A DNA stretch of 32,342 nt from Candidatus Peregrinibacteria bacterium CG_4_9_14_0_2_um_filter_53_11 (GCA_002788775.1 PFRX01000016.1:458-32799), one strand, 5' to 3'; counted from the first letter of the stretch, positions 22,846 to 32,121 are shown. The notes: a model not told the origin generated them from the letters alone. Numbers and translations are program-made.

Positions 22846-24006
22846 CTAAGGCCTCTCGGTAAGCCCATCAACAACCGAATGACTACACTTTTCCTCCGCC
22901 TCAACAAAATCCTTGAGAACCGAAAAGTGTTGTATCAGACTCTCGATCTCAACGAACTCATTGGGAGTATGATGATTGAGTCCCACGGGCCCAAGGGCCA
23001 CGGCGGGTATATTGTTCATCATAAAAAGACGAGCATCCGAAGCACCATGATTCTCTCCATATCGAAGCTTTTTGCCCACCACACTCTCAGCCGTCTTCCG
23101 CAGAAGCTGGACGTGAATATCTTTGGGATCCTGAATAAAAACCTCTCCATGCATCTCCTCAAAAAGCTCAATCCCCTGGGGAAGTTGGGCACGAATTTTC
23201 TCAAGGATCTTCTCTCGAGTATGGGTTTTCTTGTCTGTCAGGCGGACATTAATGTACGCCTCCGCCGTACCGGGAATAGTATTGGTCTCCTTACCTCCGT
23301 GCATTATGGTTACCGTTGCCGTTGGAGCCCAGCGATCAGCCGCCTTGGGGAAGAGCTTCTTTAGTTCGAGACAGGTCTTCATTAAGAGCTCAAGAGGGTT
23401 TGCCGCCTTCCAGGGATAGGCGCTGTGAATGTACTCCCCCATCGCAACGAGTTTGAGAATCAAAATTCCTTTTTCTCGGGTGACCAGCTCATAACGAGAG
23501 CGCCCTTCGTTGATTATGGCGAAGTTTGCACGGTAGCCTTCTTTTCCCAGCAAGATCTCTGTACCATTTCGACTTCCAACCTCTTCATCACTGGTAATCA
23601 TCAGAGCGAGAGACGGTGGCGGTGCATCACGATTAACGAAGTACTTCATCAAGGCCATCATGCAGGCGACTCCACCTTTCATATCGAGAGTGCCGGTTCC
23701 AAAAAGCTTTCCGTCTTCTTCAGTGGCTGTGAACTTGGTGGCACTGGTGACAACATCAATATGGCCGGAAAGCAGAACGCGCGTGTGACGCGTCTCTTCA
23801 AAAGTTACAACCATCGAGGGCACACCACCGTGAACAAACGACTGAATATTAAGATGGTCCATCTCGAAGTAACTCTTAATAAACTCCATCAGCTCAAAGG
23901 TCTTGAGCGGCTCTTTTAGATGCGACGGGAAACCAACCAGCTCTTTGGTCAAATTAACGAGATGGTCGCGGAGCTTCTTTCTTTGCGTAAAAGTTGAGAT
24001 ATCCAT
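22846..24006 (-). CDS. M20-family zinc metallopeptidase/deacylase (ArgE/DapE-like)
   Basis: The protein has 386 residues. LLSGHIDVV contains the first metal ligand His82 and Asp84, GTGTLDMKGG the bridging Asp108, SDEEVGS the catalytic Glu141 and metal-ligand Glu142, and GLNHHTPNEF the C-terminal His ligand. A dimerisation domain lies at about 190-300. Members cleave short peptides or N-acyl amino acids; the exact substrate cannot be read from sequence. The start lies 9 nt after the stop of the glutamate-cysteine ligase relative, so it is in that operon, and a gamma-glutamyl or dipeptide substrate is possible (inference). Confidence 0.92.
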   Translation of the reverse strand: MDISTFTQRKKLRDHLVNLTKELVGFPSHLKEPLKTFELMEFIKSYFEMDHLNIQSFVHGGVPSMVVTFEETRHTRVLLSGHIDVVTSATKFTATEEDGKLFGTGTLDMKGGVACMMALMKYFVNRDAPPPSLALMITSDEEVGSRNGTEILLGKEGYRANFAIINEGRSRYELVTREKGILILKLVAMGEYIHSAYPWKAANPLELLMKTCLELKKLFPKAADRWAPTATVTIMHGGKETNTIPGTAEAYINVRLTDKKTHTREKILEKIRAQLPQGIELFEEMHGEVFIQDPKDIHVQLLRKTAESVVGKKLRYGENHGASDARLFMMNNIPAVALGPVGLNHHTPNEFVEIESLIQHFSVLKDFVEAEEKCSHSVVDGLTERP

Positions 24007-24015
24007 GAGACTGTT

Positions 24016-25407
24016 TTATTCAAAGGAACACCACTCGATAAGCCGCTCGGGATTCTGACGCCAGTCACCATCCCACTTGTCCATAACCCAACGACCGGGA
24101 GACTTTTCTTTAACAAAAACGAAATCTTTTATGGGCTGAAGATGCACGGACTCATCCTCGCCTTTCTCGTTCAAAATAGCCTGTTCACGAAGGTACGAAG
24201 AGGCAACCTCGAGAATCTCCTTACAGTAGTCGAGCAGCTTCTTATTTTTCAGCTCAGCCTGCATTCCTCGCTTTGGGATATCGTCAAGGAGAGCCAGAAG
24301 TTCCCGGAAGCCAAGACCCTTGGTGAGCTCCCGGATAAAGCGCTCACCATCCGGATGGTACACAAAAGCTTTGACGATGGCCTGCATCGAGGGGATCAAA
24401 AAAGGAGGGAGACTGTCACATGTTCTGAGCTCGATATACTGCTTTATACGAGCATCGGTATAAACAAAGCTCGAGTGAAGCTCCCAGTCTTCCATCAGTG
24501 GAGCATAGCCTTCATAGCCGGAGCGCAAAAACTGTGCGAAGGTCATATTTTTCACAGGGAGCCACTTGCCCTCACGAGCAATAGCAATCATAGGAATGCG
24601 CATGACGAAGTCGACCCAGTCTTTAAAGCCAAAATCGGCGTCGAAGAAGCGCTTACGGATACCATAACGACGACGATCGAGCTTCCGAAGAATATGCAGA
24701 CGGTAGCTCACATAACCGGTCGTCTTGCCCTCCTTGAGAGGAGAGTGTGCATACATTGCGCAGATGAAGGGCTCAAGTAAAAGGAGGAGCTGAAACTTAC
24801 GACGAGCGTCATCCTCGGAGGTATAGTCGATATTCGCCTGTATCGAGAGGTGACGCGTGCCATGCTCCTTCCACATCTTCGGAGAAGCCCTACGGAGAGC
24901 CTCATCACTAATGCGGAAACGGTCAATATTCAGAAACCGGGTCTGGTCGGCAGTGTGAAAAGGGTGGTAGCCAATGCCCATCCAGACGACATCGTGAAGC
25001 TTCGACATCTCGGCCAGCTCATGTTGATGTATGCGGAGCTCGCGAGCGAGGTCGTGGATCGACGGATGAGTACGACCGGAAAGCTCACTGGCAGACTCAT
25101 TAAACTCAAGGGTAAGAGCCGTTCCGCCGCGGTGCATAGCAGTGATATAGCGATCTTCTTGTCGATGGATCTCCCAGCCCAGCTCATCGATCATATGCTG
25201 CTGAATCTTGCGCATGCCGTTATTTTCGAGATTGGTGATCGGCCCGTAGTTACTCCTGTGCACACCAAATTTTTCAACCTCCATACCGATACGCACCTGA
25301 TCCGGTTTTTTGTAGCCCAGCTTGTACGAAGCAACTATCTCCTCGGGCGTGCTGATTAAGTGAAGCACTGACTTCTGGTCTGTCTCGTCAGTTGGTTGGT
25401 ATCCCAT
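24016..25407 (-). CDS. Glutamate-cysteine ligase family protein (GCS2/EgtA-like)
   Basis: The protein has 463 residues. RIGMEVEKFGVH (39-50) is the N-terminal signature of the ATP-binding GCS2 family; GGTALTLEFNESASELSG, WMGIGYHPF, HLSIQANIDY and YIELRTCDSLPPFL also fit. It should join glutamate to cysteine through the gamma-carboxyl, the first step in glutathione synthesis; related enzymes serve ergothioneine synthesis. No glutathione synthetase or egt partner is in the window. The start is ATG 25407 without a Shine-Dalgarno site. It is followed at 9 nt by the M20 peptidase. The function is probable but not exact. Confidence 0.88.
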   Translation of the reverse strand: MGYQPTDETDQKSVLHLISTPEEIVASYKLGYKKPDQVRIGMEVEKFGVHRSNYGPITNLENNGMRKIQQHMIDELGWEIHRQEDRYITAMHRGGTALTLEFNESASELSGRTHPSIHDLARELRIHQHELAEMSKLHDVVWMGIGYHPFHTADQTRFLNIDRFRISDEALRRASPKMWKEHGTRHLSIQANIDYTSEDDARRKFQLLLLLEPFICAMYAHSPLKEGKTTGYVSYRLHILRKLDRRRYGIRKRFFDADFGFKDWVDFVMRIPMIAIAREGKWLPVKNMTFAQFLRSGYEGYAPLMEDWELHSSFVYTDARIKQYIELRTCDSLPPFLIPSMQAIVKAFVYHPDGERFIRELTKGLGFRELLALLDDIPKRGMQAELKNKKLLDYCKEILEVASSYLREQAILNEKGEDESVHLQPIKDFVFVKEKSPGRWVMDKWDGDWRQNPERLIEWCSFE

Positions 25408-25540
25408 ACAAAAAATAAAATACTAAAATTCGGCAGTAATCACATCTCGCTTATATCTACCTTATAGCCTTTATTTTTTTTGTCAACGGAGGGCCCGGAG
25501 CTCATCAAAAAGCCGCAAAACAAGAGACGTGGCGAACCGG

Positions 25541-26413
25541 CTACAAGACGGGGCGCACGGCAAAAACCATCCCCTTATCACCGCGCTGAAGATCCAAGAG
25601 AGTCGTCGCATCGGCGATCTTAACCTGTGAGACGCTCAGGGGAACAGTTCCGGGAAGATCACAAGGTGGGATTGGAGCCAGCGGACCGGCTGATGGTGAG
25701 GACAAAAGACGGCTGGAGAGACCCATCTGGCCCGAGGCGCGCGCAAAACCATGGAAAGCATGTGGTGAGCGAATGGGCAGAGCTAAGGTGAGACCTTCAG
25801 GAAGAGATATGGTCGCTCCCGGGGTAAGCCTTTCTCGAAGCCGAGCAGCCCCTCCACCATGCTTGAGCGCCCAGATAAAGAGCTCCGGAGTGTCACATAC
25901 GAAGGCCTCATCTCCAAGGGCGTCCAGCTCTTGGTCAAACTGAGGGTGAGCTCCAAAACTTCCAAGACGATAGTCTCGAGTGAGGGGCGCTCCATGAGAA
26001 ACCGCACTTGGAGGAAGGCCAACCATCAGCGTACAAGCACGAGGTCGGACACTTTTCATCGCTGTGAGATGGGGGCGTACCGTAAGACTCACCACTCCGA
26101 CCCCAAGATTATGAGCGCTTTGATCAAGTTCAAGATCAAGCTCAGTAAAAGAAGGGAGGTGTGAACGGTGCATCCCGCGCACATAACGACCAACGGTCTC
26201 GGCTACCCTCTGAGAGACACTGGCCGATAGAACTTCAGCGTAAGGACCTAACTTTCGATCACGAGCAAAGAGAAGTTTAAGGGAGCGCAACCGCGGATCG
26301 AGAAGCGAATCAACTTCAAGGCGATGTTCCTCTACGGGAGGAAGCGCACTCGGGGGGATCGATCCCGGAGCCGGAGGTGAAGAGATACCTTCAAGGCGAG
26401 CACGTCTAAGCAT
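25541..26413 (-). CDS. Protein of unknown function, 290 aa
   Basis: This is a soluble 290-residue protein with a Pro-rich, Arg-rich N-terminus (about 1-30). It has no signal or membrane segment and no motif I recognise. The middle contains DLELDQSAHNLGVGVVSLTVRPHL and DYRLGSFGAHPQFDQELDALGDEAFVCDTPELFIWALKHGGGAARL, which look like mixed alpha/beta sequence. The strand is supported by low-complexity-free coding sequence and by its position between other minus-strand genes; opposite frames are shorter. A TAATAG box ends 6 nt before ATG 26413, the local leaderless spacing, but its -35 is weak. The 133 bp between it and the GCS2-like gene hold no other gene. Confidence 0.6.
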   Translation of the reverse strand: MLRRARLEGISSPPAPGSIPPSALPPVEEHRLEVDSLLDPRLRSLKLLFARDRKLGPYAEVLSASVSQRVAETVGRYVRGMHRSHLPSFTELDLELDQSAHNLGVGVVSLTVRPHLTAMKSVRPRACTLMVGLPPSAVSHGAPLTRDYRLGSFGAHPQFDQELDALGDEAFVCDTPELFIWALKHGGGAARLRERLTPGATISLPEGLTLALPIRSPHAFHGFARASGQMGLSSRLLSSPSAGPLAPIPPCDLPGTVPLSVSQVKIADATTLLDLQRGDKGMVFAVRPVL

Positions 26414-26516
26414 ATACTTCTATTACAAGTAAGGAGACTGAATAATACGACAAAAGCGAAATAGTGCAATCCAAAGGGCTCCACGGAGACACTCCCCTGA
26501 TGACAATAAGATAAGG

Positions 26517-26522
26517 TACAAT
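26517..26522 (+). promoter_or_regulatory. Candidate -10 box of the YibE/F gene
   Basis: TACAAT, preceded by AGG, lies 23 nt before ATG 26546 and gives a leader of about 17 nt containing TTAAAATCTCCC. The -35 is not clear. Confidence 0.4.
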
Positions 26523-26545
26523 GAGCGAAGATTAAAATCTCCCTC

Positions 26546-27676
26546 ATGAAAAAATACTTATCACTGCTCACCAGATTCTTGGCACTTGGCCTCTTAGGAG
26601 TATTCAGCCTTTCGACCCTGGCGATGGCGCAACCCTTAGATGAGGCGGTCGAAGCCACAAGCAACAGCTACTTCAGAGCCACCGTAATAGAAGTACTCGA
26701 AGACTCCACGACAACCTTCACCGGTGAGCCCACGCCCTATCAGGAGCTCAAGATTAGGCTCGACTCCGGCGAGAAAAAGGGACAAGAGCTCATCGTTGAT
26801 TATGGGAAAAGCTACTCAATAACTGAAGAACAAAAAGTGGCGGTGGGCGATCCGATTATCGTAAATGACTTCTTCGATGGAGAATCCAACTTCTACTCTC
26901 TCTATGACCGGGACCGCCTGGGCTCCCTCTTCATAACATTTGCCCTCTTTTTTGCACTGGTTGTAGGGCTGACGCGCATGAGAGGAATCTTCTCAATGAC
27001 CGGACTACTCGTGAGTATCGGAGTCTTAGTGGGCTATATAATTCCCCATATTTTGGCCGGAGATAATCCGCTTGTAATCAGTCTTATCGGCTCACTGGCG
27101 ATTACCGGCGTCTCTCTCTTTCTGGCCCACGGCTTCAACAAAAGAACAGCCCTTGCCTTGGGCAGTACGCTCATTACACTGGGGCTCGCCGCGGGCCTCT
27201 CACTTCTCTTCGTTGATCTCGCCAACCTCTCCGGTGCGGGTGCGGAAGAGGCCTTCCTCCTCCAGCTGGCGAATACCAGAGAGCTCAACCTTAAGGGTCT
27301 CCTGCTCGGTGGAATAATAATAGGTACGTTAGGTGTGCTCGATGATGTTACAACGGCACAAACGGCGGCCGTCTATGAGCTCAAACGGGCAAACAAAAAC
27401 CTTGGCTTTCGCGAGCTGTATACACGCTCACTCAGAATAGGCCGCGAGCATATTGCCTCACTCGTGAACACCCTCGTTCTGGCCTACGCAGGAGCCGCCC
27501 TTCCCCTACTCCTACTCTTCCAGCTCGACCCGACAACGCCATTCTGGGTAACGCTGAACTCAGAGCTGATCGCCGAAGAAGTTGTTAGAACACTGGTGGG
27601 GAGCAGTGCCCTCGTTCTGGGTGTTCCCATCTCATCCTTTCTGGCTGCGCTCTATTACGACAAGCGTAAGATTTAA
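26546..27676 (+). CDS. YibE/F-family membrane protein
   Basis: The protein has 376 residues. A signal peptide (about 1-28, ending AMA) leads into an OB-like exported segment (about 40-120, with QELKIRLDSGEKKGQELIV). Then come seven or eight membrane helices: LFITFALFFALVVGLTRMRG, IGVLVGYIIPHILAG, GSLAITGVSLFLAHGFNKRT, GIIIGTLGVLDDVTTAQTA and later. GVLDDVTTAQ is a YibE/F hallmark. The family's function is unknown; a transport role is often assumed. ATG 26546 has no Shine-Dalgarno site. Confidence 0.93.
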   Translation: MKKYLSLLTRFLALGLLGVFSLSTLAMAQPLDEAVEATSNSYFRATVIEVLEDSTTTFTGEPTPYQELKIRLDSGEKKGQELIVDYGKSYSITEEQKVAVGDPIIVNDFFDGESNFYSLYDRDRLGSLFITFALFFALVVGLTRMRGIFSMTGLLVSIGVLVGYIIPHILAGDNPLVISLIGSLAITGVSLFLAHGFNKRTALALGSTLITLGLAAGLSLLFVDLANLSGAGAEEAFLLQLANTRELNLKGLLLGGIIIGTLGVLDDVTTAQTAAVYELKRANKNLGFRELYTRSLRIGREHIASLVNTLVLAYAGAALPLLLLFQLDPTTPFWVTLNSELIAEEVVRTLVGSSALVLGVPISSFLAALYYDKRKI

Positions 27677-27684
27677 CGACATTC

Positions 27685-27713
27685 TTGCCCTATTTGCAAG
27701 ATAGATTTAAGAT
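27685..27713 (+). promoter_or_regulatory. Promoter of the DUF1761 gene, leaderless type
   Basis: TTGCCC (27685-27690), a 17-nt spacer and TAAGAT (27708-27713) are followed by 7 nt and ATG 27721. The TTG that would open the longer frame is the -35 box itself. Confidence 0.5.
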
Positions 27714-27720
27714 CCAAAGC

Positions 27721-28149
27721 ATGAATACACTCTTCACCATCAACTACTGGACAGTGCTGGCGGCCGCAATAGCCTCGATGATTGTCGGCGCCCTCTGGTA
27801 CTCTCCTCTCATCTTGGGACGCCCCTGGGTTCGCCTTATGGGTTTCACCGGTGAGGCCATGGAAAAAGCCAAAGAGCAGAATATGGCCCTCCCCTACAGC
27901 CTCTCCTTCCTCGGCCTTCTGGTAATGTCCTATGTGATAGCACATATCTTGCAGTATGCAGGAGTGAGAAACGCGGCACAGGCTATTCAGATCGCCTTCT
28001 GGCTGTGGATCGGATTTATTGCACCATCGCTGGCGACCGGCTTCCTCTGGACTATAAAGAAGAAACCTTTCAGCCTCTATTTGATAGACAATGGCCACTG
28101 GCTCGCCGTCCTAATGGTGCAGGGACTGATCCTCACCTTCTGGAGCTAG
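27721..28149 (+). CDS. DUF1761 membrane protein
   Basis: The protein has 142 residues and four helices. The N-terminal [29 protein letters not shown] is typical of DUF1761 (VGALWYSPL...GKxW), and [16 protein letters not shown] with [15 protein letters not shown] completes it. Function unknown. ATG 27721 is chosen over TTG 27685, which lies in the -35 box. The stop shares a CTAG with the convergent clpB. Confidence 0.88.
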   Translation: MNTLFTINYWTVLAAAIASMIVGALWYSPLILGRPWVRLMGFTGEAMEKAKEQNMALPYSLSFLGLLVMSYVIAHILQYAGVRNAAQAIQIAFWLWIGFIAPSLATGFLWTIKKKPFSLYLIDNGHWLAVLMVQGLILTFWS

Positions 28150-30734
28150 AACTTTTTGAGCTGAATACCCGTCCCCTCTTTGTAACCGACGCTTACACGG
28201 TCGCCTTCTTTGAGCTTGCCGTCGATAATCCAGGAGGCGATCTCGTCGAGCACCTGCTCCTCGATAACACGTCTCAGCGGCCGAGCCCCATAGACAGGAT
28301 CAAAACCTTCGGAGGCAAGGTGAGCGCGCGCGGCGTCATCAATCTCAATCGTGTAGCCCTGTTCTTCGACATGCTTCAGAAGCTGTGAGAGCTGGATATC
28401 GACGATCGAGCGCATCTGCTTCTCATCAAGACGGTGGAAGAGAATGAGACGGTTAACGCGATTAAGGAACTCGGGGCGAAACTGCCGACGAACAACGTCC
28501 ATCACAGAAGCCTCAAGCTTCTCCTCATCCTTACCGTCCCACTCTTGGATGCGATCGCTTCCCAAGTTTGAAGTCATGATTATAACGGTGTTGCGGAAGT
28601 TGACGGTTCGGCCCTGCCCATCAGTAAGCCGACCATCGTCGAGAACTTGGAGCAGAACGTTGAAGACGTCGGGATGGGCCTTCTCGACCTCATCAAAAAG
28701 CACAACAGCATAAGGACGACGACGGACAGTCTCAGTGAGCTGCCCACCTTCTTCGTAGCCTACATAGCCGGGAGGGGCACCGATGAGACGGGAGACGGCA
28801 TGCGGCTCCATATACTCGCTCATATCGATGCGAACGACGGCGTTTTCATCATTAAAGAGAACCTCGGCGAGCGCCTTGGTGAGCTCGGTCTTTCCAACAC
28901 CGGTGGGGCCCAAAAAGATAAACGAACCTATCGGGCGGTTTGGTGCCGAGAGTCCGGCACGCGAGCGCCGAATGGCGCGAGCGACGGCCTCGACAGCCTC
29001 CTTCTGACCAACGACACGCCTCCCGAGCTCTTCCTCAAGATGAGAGAGCTTCTCACTCTCAGTCTGCAACAGCCGGGTAACGGGAATCCCGGTCCACTTC
29101 GATATGGCCTTGGCGATGTCTTCTTCGGTAACCTCTTCACGGAGGAGGCGGCGCTCGGGGGGAATCGCCGCCAGCTCTTTCTGAAGCTCCGCAAGCTCCT
29201 TTTCCAACTTGGGCATCGTTCCGTATTTAATTTCAGCGGCCTTCTGTAACTCACCGGCTCGCTCGGCCTGCTCCCCCTCCATCTTCAGCTTCTCCAGATT
29301 TTTCGAGAGCTCGCGAGACTTTCCGAGCAGCTCCTTTTCGTGCTGCCACTCAACCTCGAGGGCCGTATCACGCTCCTGCATATCGGCGATCTCCCTTTCA
29401 ATCTCATCAAGGCGCCTCTTTCCCGACTCACTCTTTTCATTTTTCAGAGCCTCACGCTCAACCTCCAGCTGACGCATTCTGCGTTTGAGGATATCGAGCT
29501 CAACGGGCATACTCTCGATCTCCATCTTGAGTGCAGAGGTCGCCTCGTCGATAAGGTCGACCGCCTTGTCGGGCAGAAAGCGGTCGGCGATGTAACGAGA
29601 TGAGAGGTTCACGGCACCTACGAGAGCACCATCGGTAATACGAACTCCGTGGTGCACCTCATATTTTTCTTTAATTCCGCGAAGAATCGCAAGCGTGTCT
29701 TCCAGAGAGGGCTCGCCCACATAAACGGGCTGAAAGCGTCGCTCGAAGGCGGCATCTTTTTCGATGTGCCGGCGGTACTCCTCCAAGGTCGTCGCTCCGA
29801 TCATATGGAGCTTTCCACGAGCCAGCATGGGTTTGAGCATATTCGCGGCATCAATCGCCCCCTCGGCCTTACCGGCTCCCATAATGGTATGGATCTCATC
29901 AACAAATAGAATGACACGCCCTTCCGCCTTCTCAACTTCTTTTAGAACCATACGCAGGCGCTCCTCAAACTCTCCACGAAACTTGGCACCCGCCAAAAGC
30001 GAGGCGATCTCGAGCACGACGACATCCTTATTCTTGAGCGTCTCGGGAACGTCTCCCATGACGATACGCTGTGCAAGCCCCTCGACAATTGCCGTCTTTC
30101 CAACACCCGGCTCACCGATGAGAACGGGATTATTCTTGGTACGACGAGCAAGGATCTGCATCACACGACGGATCTCTTCGTCACGTCCAATAACGGGATC
30201 GAGCTTTCCCTCTCGCGCAAACTGCGTGAGATTCTGACCATACTTTTCGAGAACCTTGTACTTCGACTCCGGATTTTGATCGGTAACGTTCATATCGCCA
30301 CGGATAGAGGTTAAAGATGTGAAGACATCGTCGTGACTAAGCCCCAGAGGGTCCAGAAGTTTGCGAGCCGGCCCCTCACTCGCCAGCATGGAGAGCAAAA
30401 GGTGCTCGGTGCTTATGTAGGTGTCGCCAAGCTTCTCGGCCTCACGCTGTGCCTGGGCAAAAATCGTACGAAGGTCGGTTGAGACGCCCAACGTCTCGGC
30501 GGTTACTGAGCTGAGCTTTCCAAAACGCTCGCACTCCCGGTCGATCTCCTGACGCAGCCTGTCGACATCGACGTTAGACTTCTCAAGAACAAGTATGACG
30601 GCCGTCTCGGGCTGGTCGAGCAGAGCGCGCAAAAGATGCTGAGGAGTGAGCTCGGAATGACGAGCCTCAACGGCTGCCCCAATGGCTGCCTGGAGCGCCT
30701 CAACAGATCGCTGTGTGTACTCATTCAGATTCAT
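28146..30734 (-). CDS. clpB: Chaperone ClpB, ATP-dependent disaggregase
   Basis: The protein has 862 residues, full length. The N domain (1-150) is followed by the first AAA+ module, with Walker A GEPGVGKT (207-214) and Walker B ILFVDEIH (275-282). A coiled-coil middle domain (about 400-525) separates it from the second module, with Walker A GPTGVGKT (609-616) and a C-terminal D2 small domain. The middle domain marks it as ClpB rather than ClpA or ClpC. Together with DnaK it threads aggregated proteins apart. No HrcA (CIRCE) site is seen upstream. The promoter has a leader of about 3 nt. Confidence 0.98.
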   Translation of the reverse strand: MNLNEYTQRSVEALQAAIGAAVEARHSELTPQHLLRALLDQPETAVILVLEKSNVDVDRLRQEIDRECERFGKLSSVTAETLGVSTDLRTIFAQAQREAEKLGDTYISTEHLLLSMLASEGPARKLLDPLGLSHDDVFTSLTSIRGDMNVTDQNPESKYKVLEKYGQNLTQFAREGKLDPVIGRDEEIRRVMQILARRTKNNPVLIGEPGVGKTAIVEGLAQRIVMGDVPETLKNKDVVVLEIASLLAGAKFRGEFEERLRMVLKEVEKAEGRVILFVDEIHTIMGAGKAEGAIDAANMLKPMLARGKLHMIGATTLEEYRRHIEKDAAFERRFQPVYVGEPSLEDTLAILRGIKEKYEVHHGVRITDGALVGAVNLSSRYIADRFLPDKAVDLIDEATSALKMEIESMPVELDILKRRMRQLEVEREALKNEKSESGKRRLDEIEREIADMQERDTALEVEWQHEKELLGKSRELSKNLEKLKMEGEQAERAGELQKAAEIKYGTMPKLEKELAELQKELAAIPPERRLLREEVTEEDIAKAISKWTGIPVTRLLQTESEKLSHLEEELGRRVVGQKEAVEAVARAIRRSRAGLSAPNRPIGSFIFLGPTGVGKTELTKALAEVLFNDENAVVRIDMSEYMEPHAVSRLIGAPPGYVGYEEGGQLTETVRRRPYAVVLFDEVEKAHPDVFNVLLQVLDDGRLTDGQGRTVNFRNTVIIMTSNLGSDRIQEWDGKDEEKLEASVMDVVRRQFRPEFLNRVNRLILFHRLDEKQMRSIVDIQLSQLLKHVEEQGYTIEIDDAARAHLASEGFDPVYGARPLRRVIEEQVLDEIASWIIDGKLKEGDRVSVGYKEGTGIQLKKF

Positions 30735-30744
30735 AGCACCTTAA

Positions 30745-30773
30745 AGAATAGCACTCAGTAAAGACGAGTGCAA
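30745..30773 (-). promoter_or_regulatory. clpB promoter, extended -10, very short leader
   Basis: TTGCAC (30773-30768), 17 nt, and extended -10 TGCTATTCT (30753-30745) are followed by 10 nt and ATG 30734. It begins just ahead of the end of the upstream gene at 30777. The TGCTATNCT pattern is shared with the ung and SLH promoters. Confidence 0.6.
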
Positions 30774-30776
30774 ATA

Positions 30777-31490
30777 CTAAAAAGCGAGCTTATCTCCAAT
30801 CGAGACCATATCATCCAAAACCGCTCGGACCTTCTCCACATCAGCAGCCGGATGCTTAAGACTAATTCCCCAGACGGGGTGCACCGCCCTCAGCTGACGC
30901 GCCGCACCAAAGCCCTTAAACTGAGCCTGTGAATAAAAATCATCGCGCATCGTCAGCGTCTCACCTTTCAAAGTGAGATGCATCCAGCCGAGCTGTCCAA
31001 AGTGCTCAAGAATTGAGGAGGGAACAATGCGCTCCCCAACGATCACAAGTGCCTTGTCGAAGCTGGCAACACCCGTGGGCGCAGCCTCAATAGACTCGGT
31101 GCGGGGCATGATCTCAAATGAGTGATTGCTAGGATTTTTAACGGTCATGCTAATCGAACGAACGTCGCTGTAGGTATACGAGTAGCGGTAGAGACCGGGC
31201 CGATCGCTCTCACGGGCCGTAGAACGCATAACGAGCTGAACGGGCCAGGTACGGTAGGTGCCGTGAGCCTCTCCGCCAAGGGTATAAAGGTGTTTTTTGT
31301 CGCTCGCCGCATCGGCCGGCTGAGGATCGGGTTTGTAGGAGAGTTCGAGGGCTTTAGAGAGCTCGGGAAGCGGGTCTTGCTGACGACTCTTTTCCACATT
31401 AAGCTTCATCCGCCCACGCGTCAGTTTAGAGACGATCGAGACGATAGCTATAAAGACGAGAAGCATGGGAAAGGCCGAAGAGAAGTCCAT
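30777..31490 (-). CDS. Membrane-anchored hypothetical protein
   Basis: The protein has 237 residues: one N-terminal membrane helix (about 6-22), then a soluble domain of about 200 residues. GEAHGTYRTWPVQLVMRS and SISMTVKNPSNHSFEI loosely recall DUF3137-like proteins, but this is only a resemblance. No catalytic residues are recognised. Its ATG lies 13 nt after the stop of the upstream membrane gene, with no promoter between, so the two form an operon. The soluble part probably faces the cytoplasm, given the basic residues after the helix (inference). Confidence 0.65.
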   Translation of the reverse strand: MDFSSAFPMLLVFIAIVSIVSKLTRGRMKLNVEKSRQQDPLPELSKALELSYKPDPQPADAASDKKHLYTLGGEAHGTYRTWPVQLVMRSTARESDRPGLYRYSYTYSDVRSISMTVKNPSNHSFEIMPRTESIEAAPTGVASFDKALVIVGERIVPSSILEHFGQLGWMHLTLKGETLTMRDDFYSQAQFKGFGAARQLRAVHPVWGISLKHPAADVEKVRAVLDDMVSIGDKLAF

Positions 31491-31503
31491 AGAAAGAGTT
31501 TAG

Positions 31504-32049
31504 TTATGCAGTGGGAAGTCGAGACTTTAGTGCGTTGAAGATATCTGAGGCATGGCCGAAGAGACGGCCCGAGGTGAGCTTAAGAGAACGACCGGTTGTT
31601 TTATCAGTAAAACGGATCGAGTAGTCGGCGGGAAGGACGAAGTAGCCGGTCACAGTCAGGAGTGAGGCATCAGCCAGCTGCTCGTAGGTGAAAAAGTCCA
31701 GGCGGCCGCGATAGGCACGGAGAACTCCCTCATCGGTCAGAACAAGCATCTGCTGATCCGGCTTGAGATAGGCACGCAGATCAAGAATCAAGTAGTAGGC
31801 GATAAAAGCGCCAACCACAAAACTCCCAAAGGCCAGGAAGCTCGCCTGCCCCTGGCGGAACGAGACCGCCTCACCGCCAAACCCGGCCGGCCCGAGGATG
31901 ATAAGCGCCGCACCGACAAGAAGTACAAGAACGATAAACCGAAGAATTAGGTTAAAACCGGCCCACTTCCTGTTATAGCGAAAGACGAGCCAGCTGCTGC
32001 GCGAAGCTCCCTGCTGAACGGCCATAAAAATATCTTGAGGACTCATCAT
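31504..32049 (-). CDS. Two-helix membrane protein, PH-like C-terminus
   Basis: The protein has 181 residues from ATG 32049 (the adjacent ATG 32046 is possible; the longer GTG start at 32070 runs through the promoter). Two membrane helices lie at about 35-55 and 70-90, following a basic segment. The rest (about 100-181) is beta-rich, with QMLVLTDEGVLRAYRG, FFTYEQLADASLL and YSIRFTDKTTGRSLKL, resembling the PH-like domain of bacterial YdbS/YcxB-type proteins. Function unknown. It heads an operon with the 30777 gene and is divergent from a peroxiredoxin. Confidence 0.7.
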   Translation of the reverse strand: MMSPQDIFMAVQQGASRSSWLVFRYNRKWAGFNLILRFIVLVLLVGAALIILGPAGFGGEAVSFRQGQASFLAFGSFVVGAFIAYYLILDLRAYLKPDQQMLVLTDEGVLRAYRGRLDFFTYEQLADASLLTVTGYFVLPADYSIRFTDKTTGRSLKLTSGRLFGHASDIFNALKSRLPTA

Positions 32050-32057
32050 CAAGCCTA

Positions 32058-32063
32058 AGTATA
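32058..32063 (-). promoter_or_regulatory. -10 box of the 32049 gene
   Basis: TATACT on the minus strand ends 8 nt before ATG 32049, leaving a leader of at most 1-2 nt. No clear -35. Confidence 0.5.
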
Positions 32064-32105
32064 TACTCACTACGAAGCCAAGGCGACTTAACCCACAAAA
32101 TGAGG

Positions 32106-32111
32106 TATAAT
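32106..32111 (+). promoter_or_regulatory. -10 box of the peroxiredoxin gene
   Basis: A perfect TATAAT lies 10 nt before ATG 32122, leaving a leader of about 3 nt. No Shine-Dalgarno site and no clear -35 are seen. Confidence 0.6.
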
Positions 32112-32121
32112 GTCAGTTACT

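Noticed and set aside
24142-24780. 212-codon plus-strand open frame inside the GCS2-like gene
   Set aside because: It lies wholly opposite a gene with clear family motifs and its product has no recognisable domain; it is an antisense shadow.
25481-25486. TTGACA on the minus strand as a -35 for the GCS2-like gene
   Set aside because: TATAAG motifs downstream are spaced 14 and 25 nt away, so no convincing promoter could be built.
27685-27720. Upstream TTG start giving 12 extra residues to the DUF1761 protein
   Set aside because: The TTG is the -35 box of a promoter, and the conserved domain begins at ATG 27721.
28647-29249. 200-codon plus-strand frame opposite clpB
   Set aside because: clpB is unmistakable across this region; the antisense frame follows from its codon bias.
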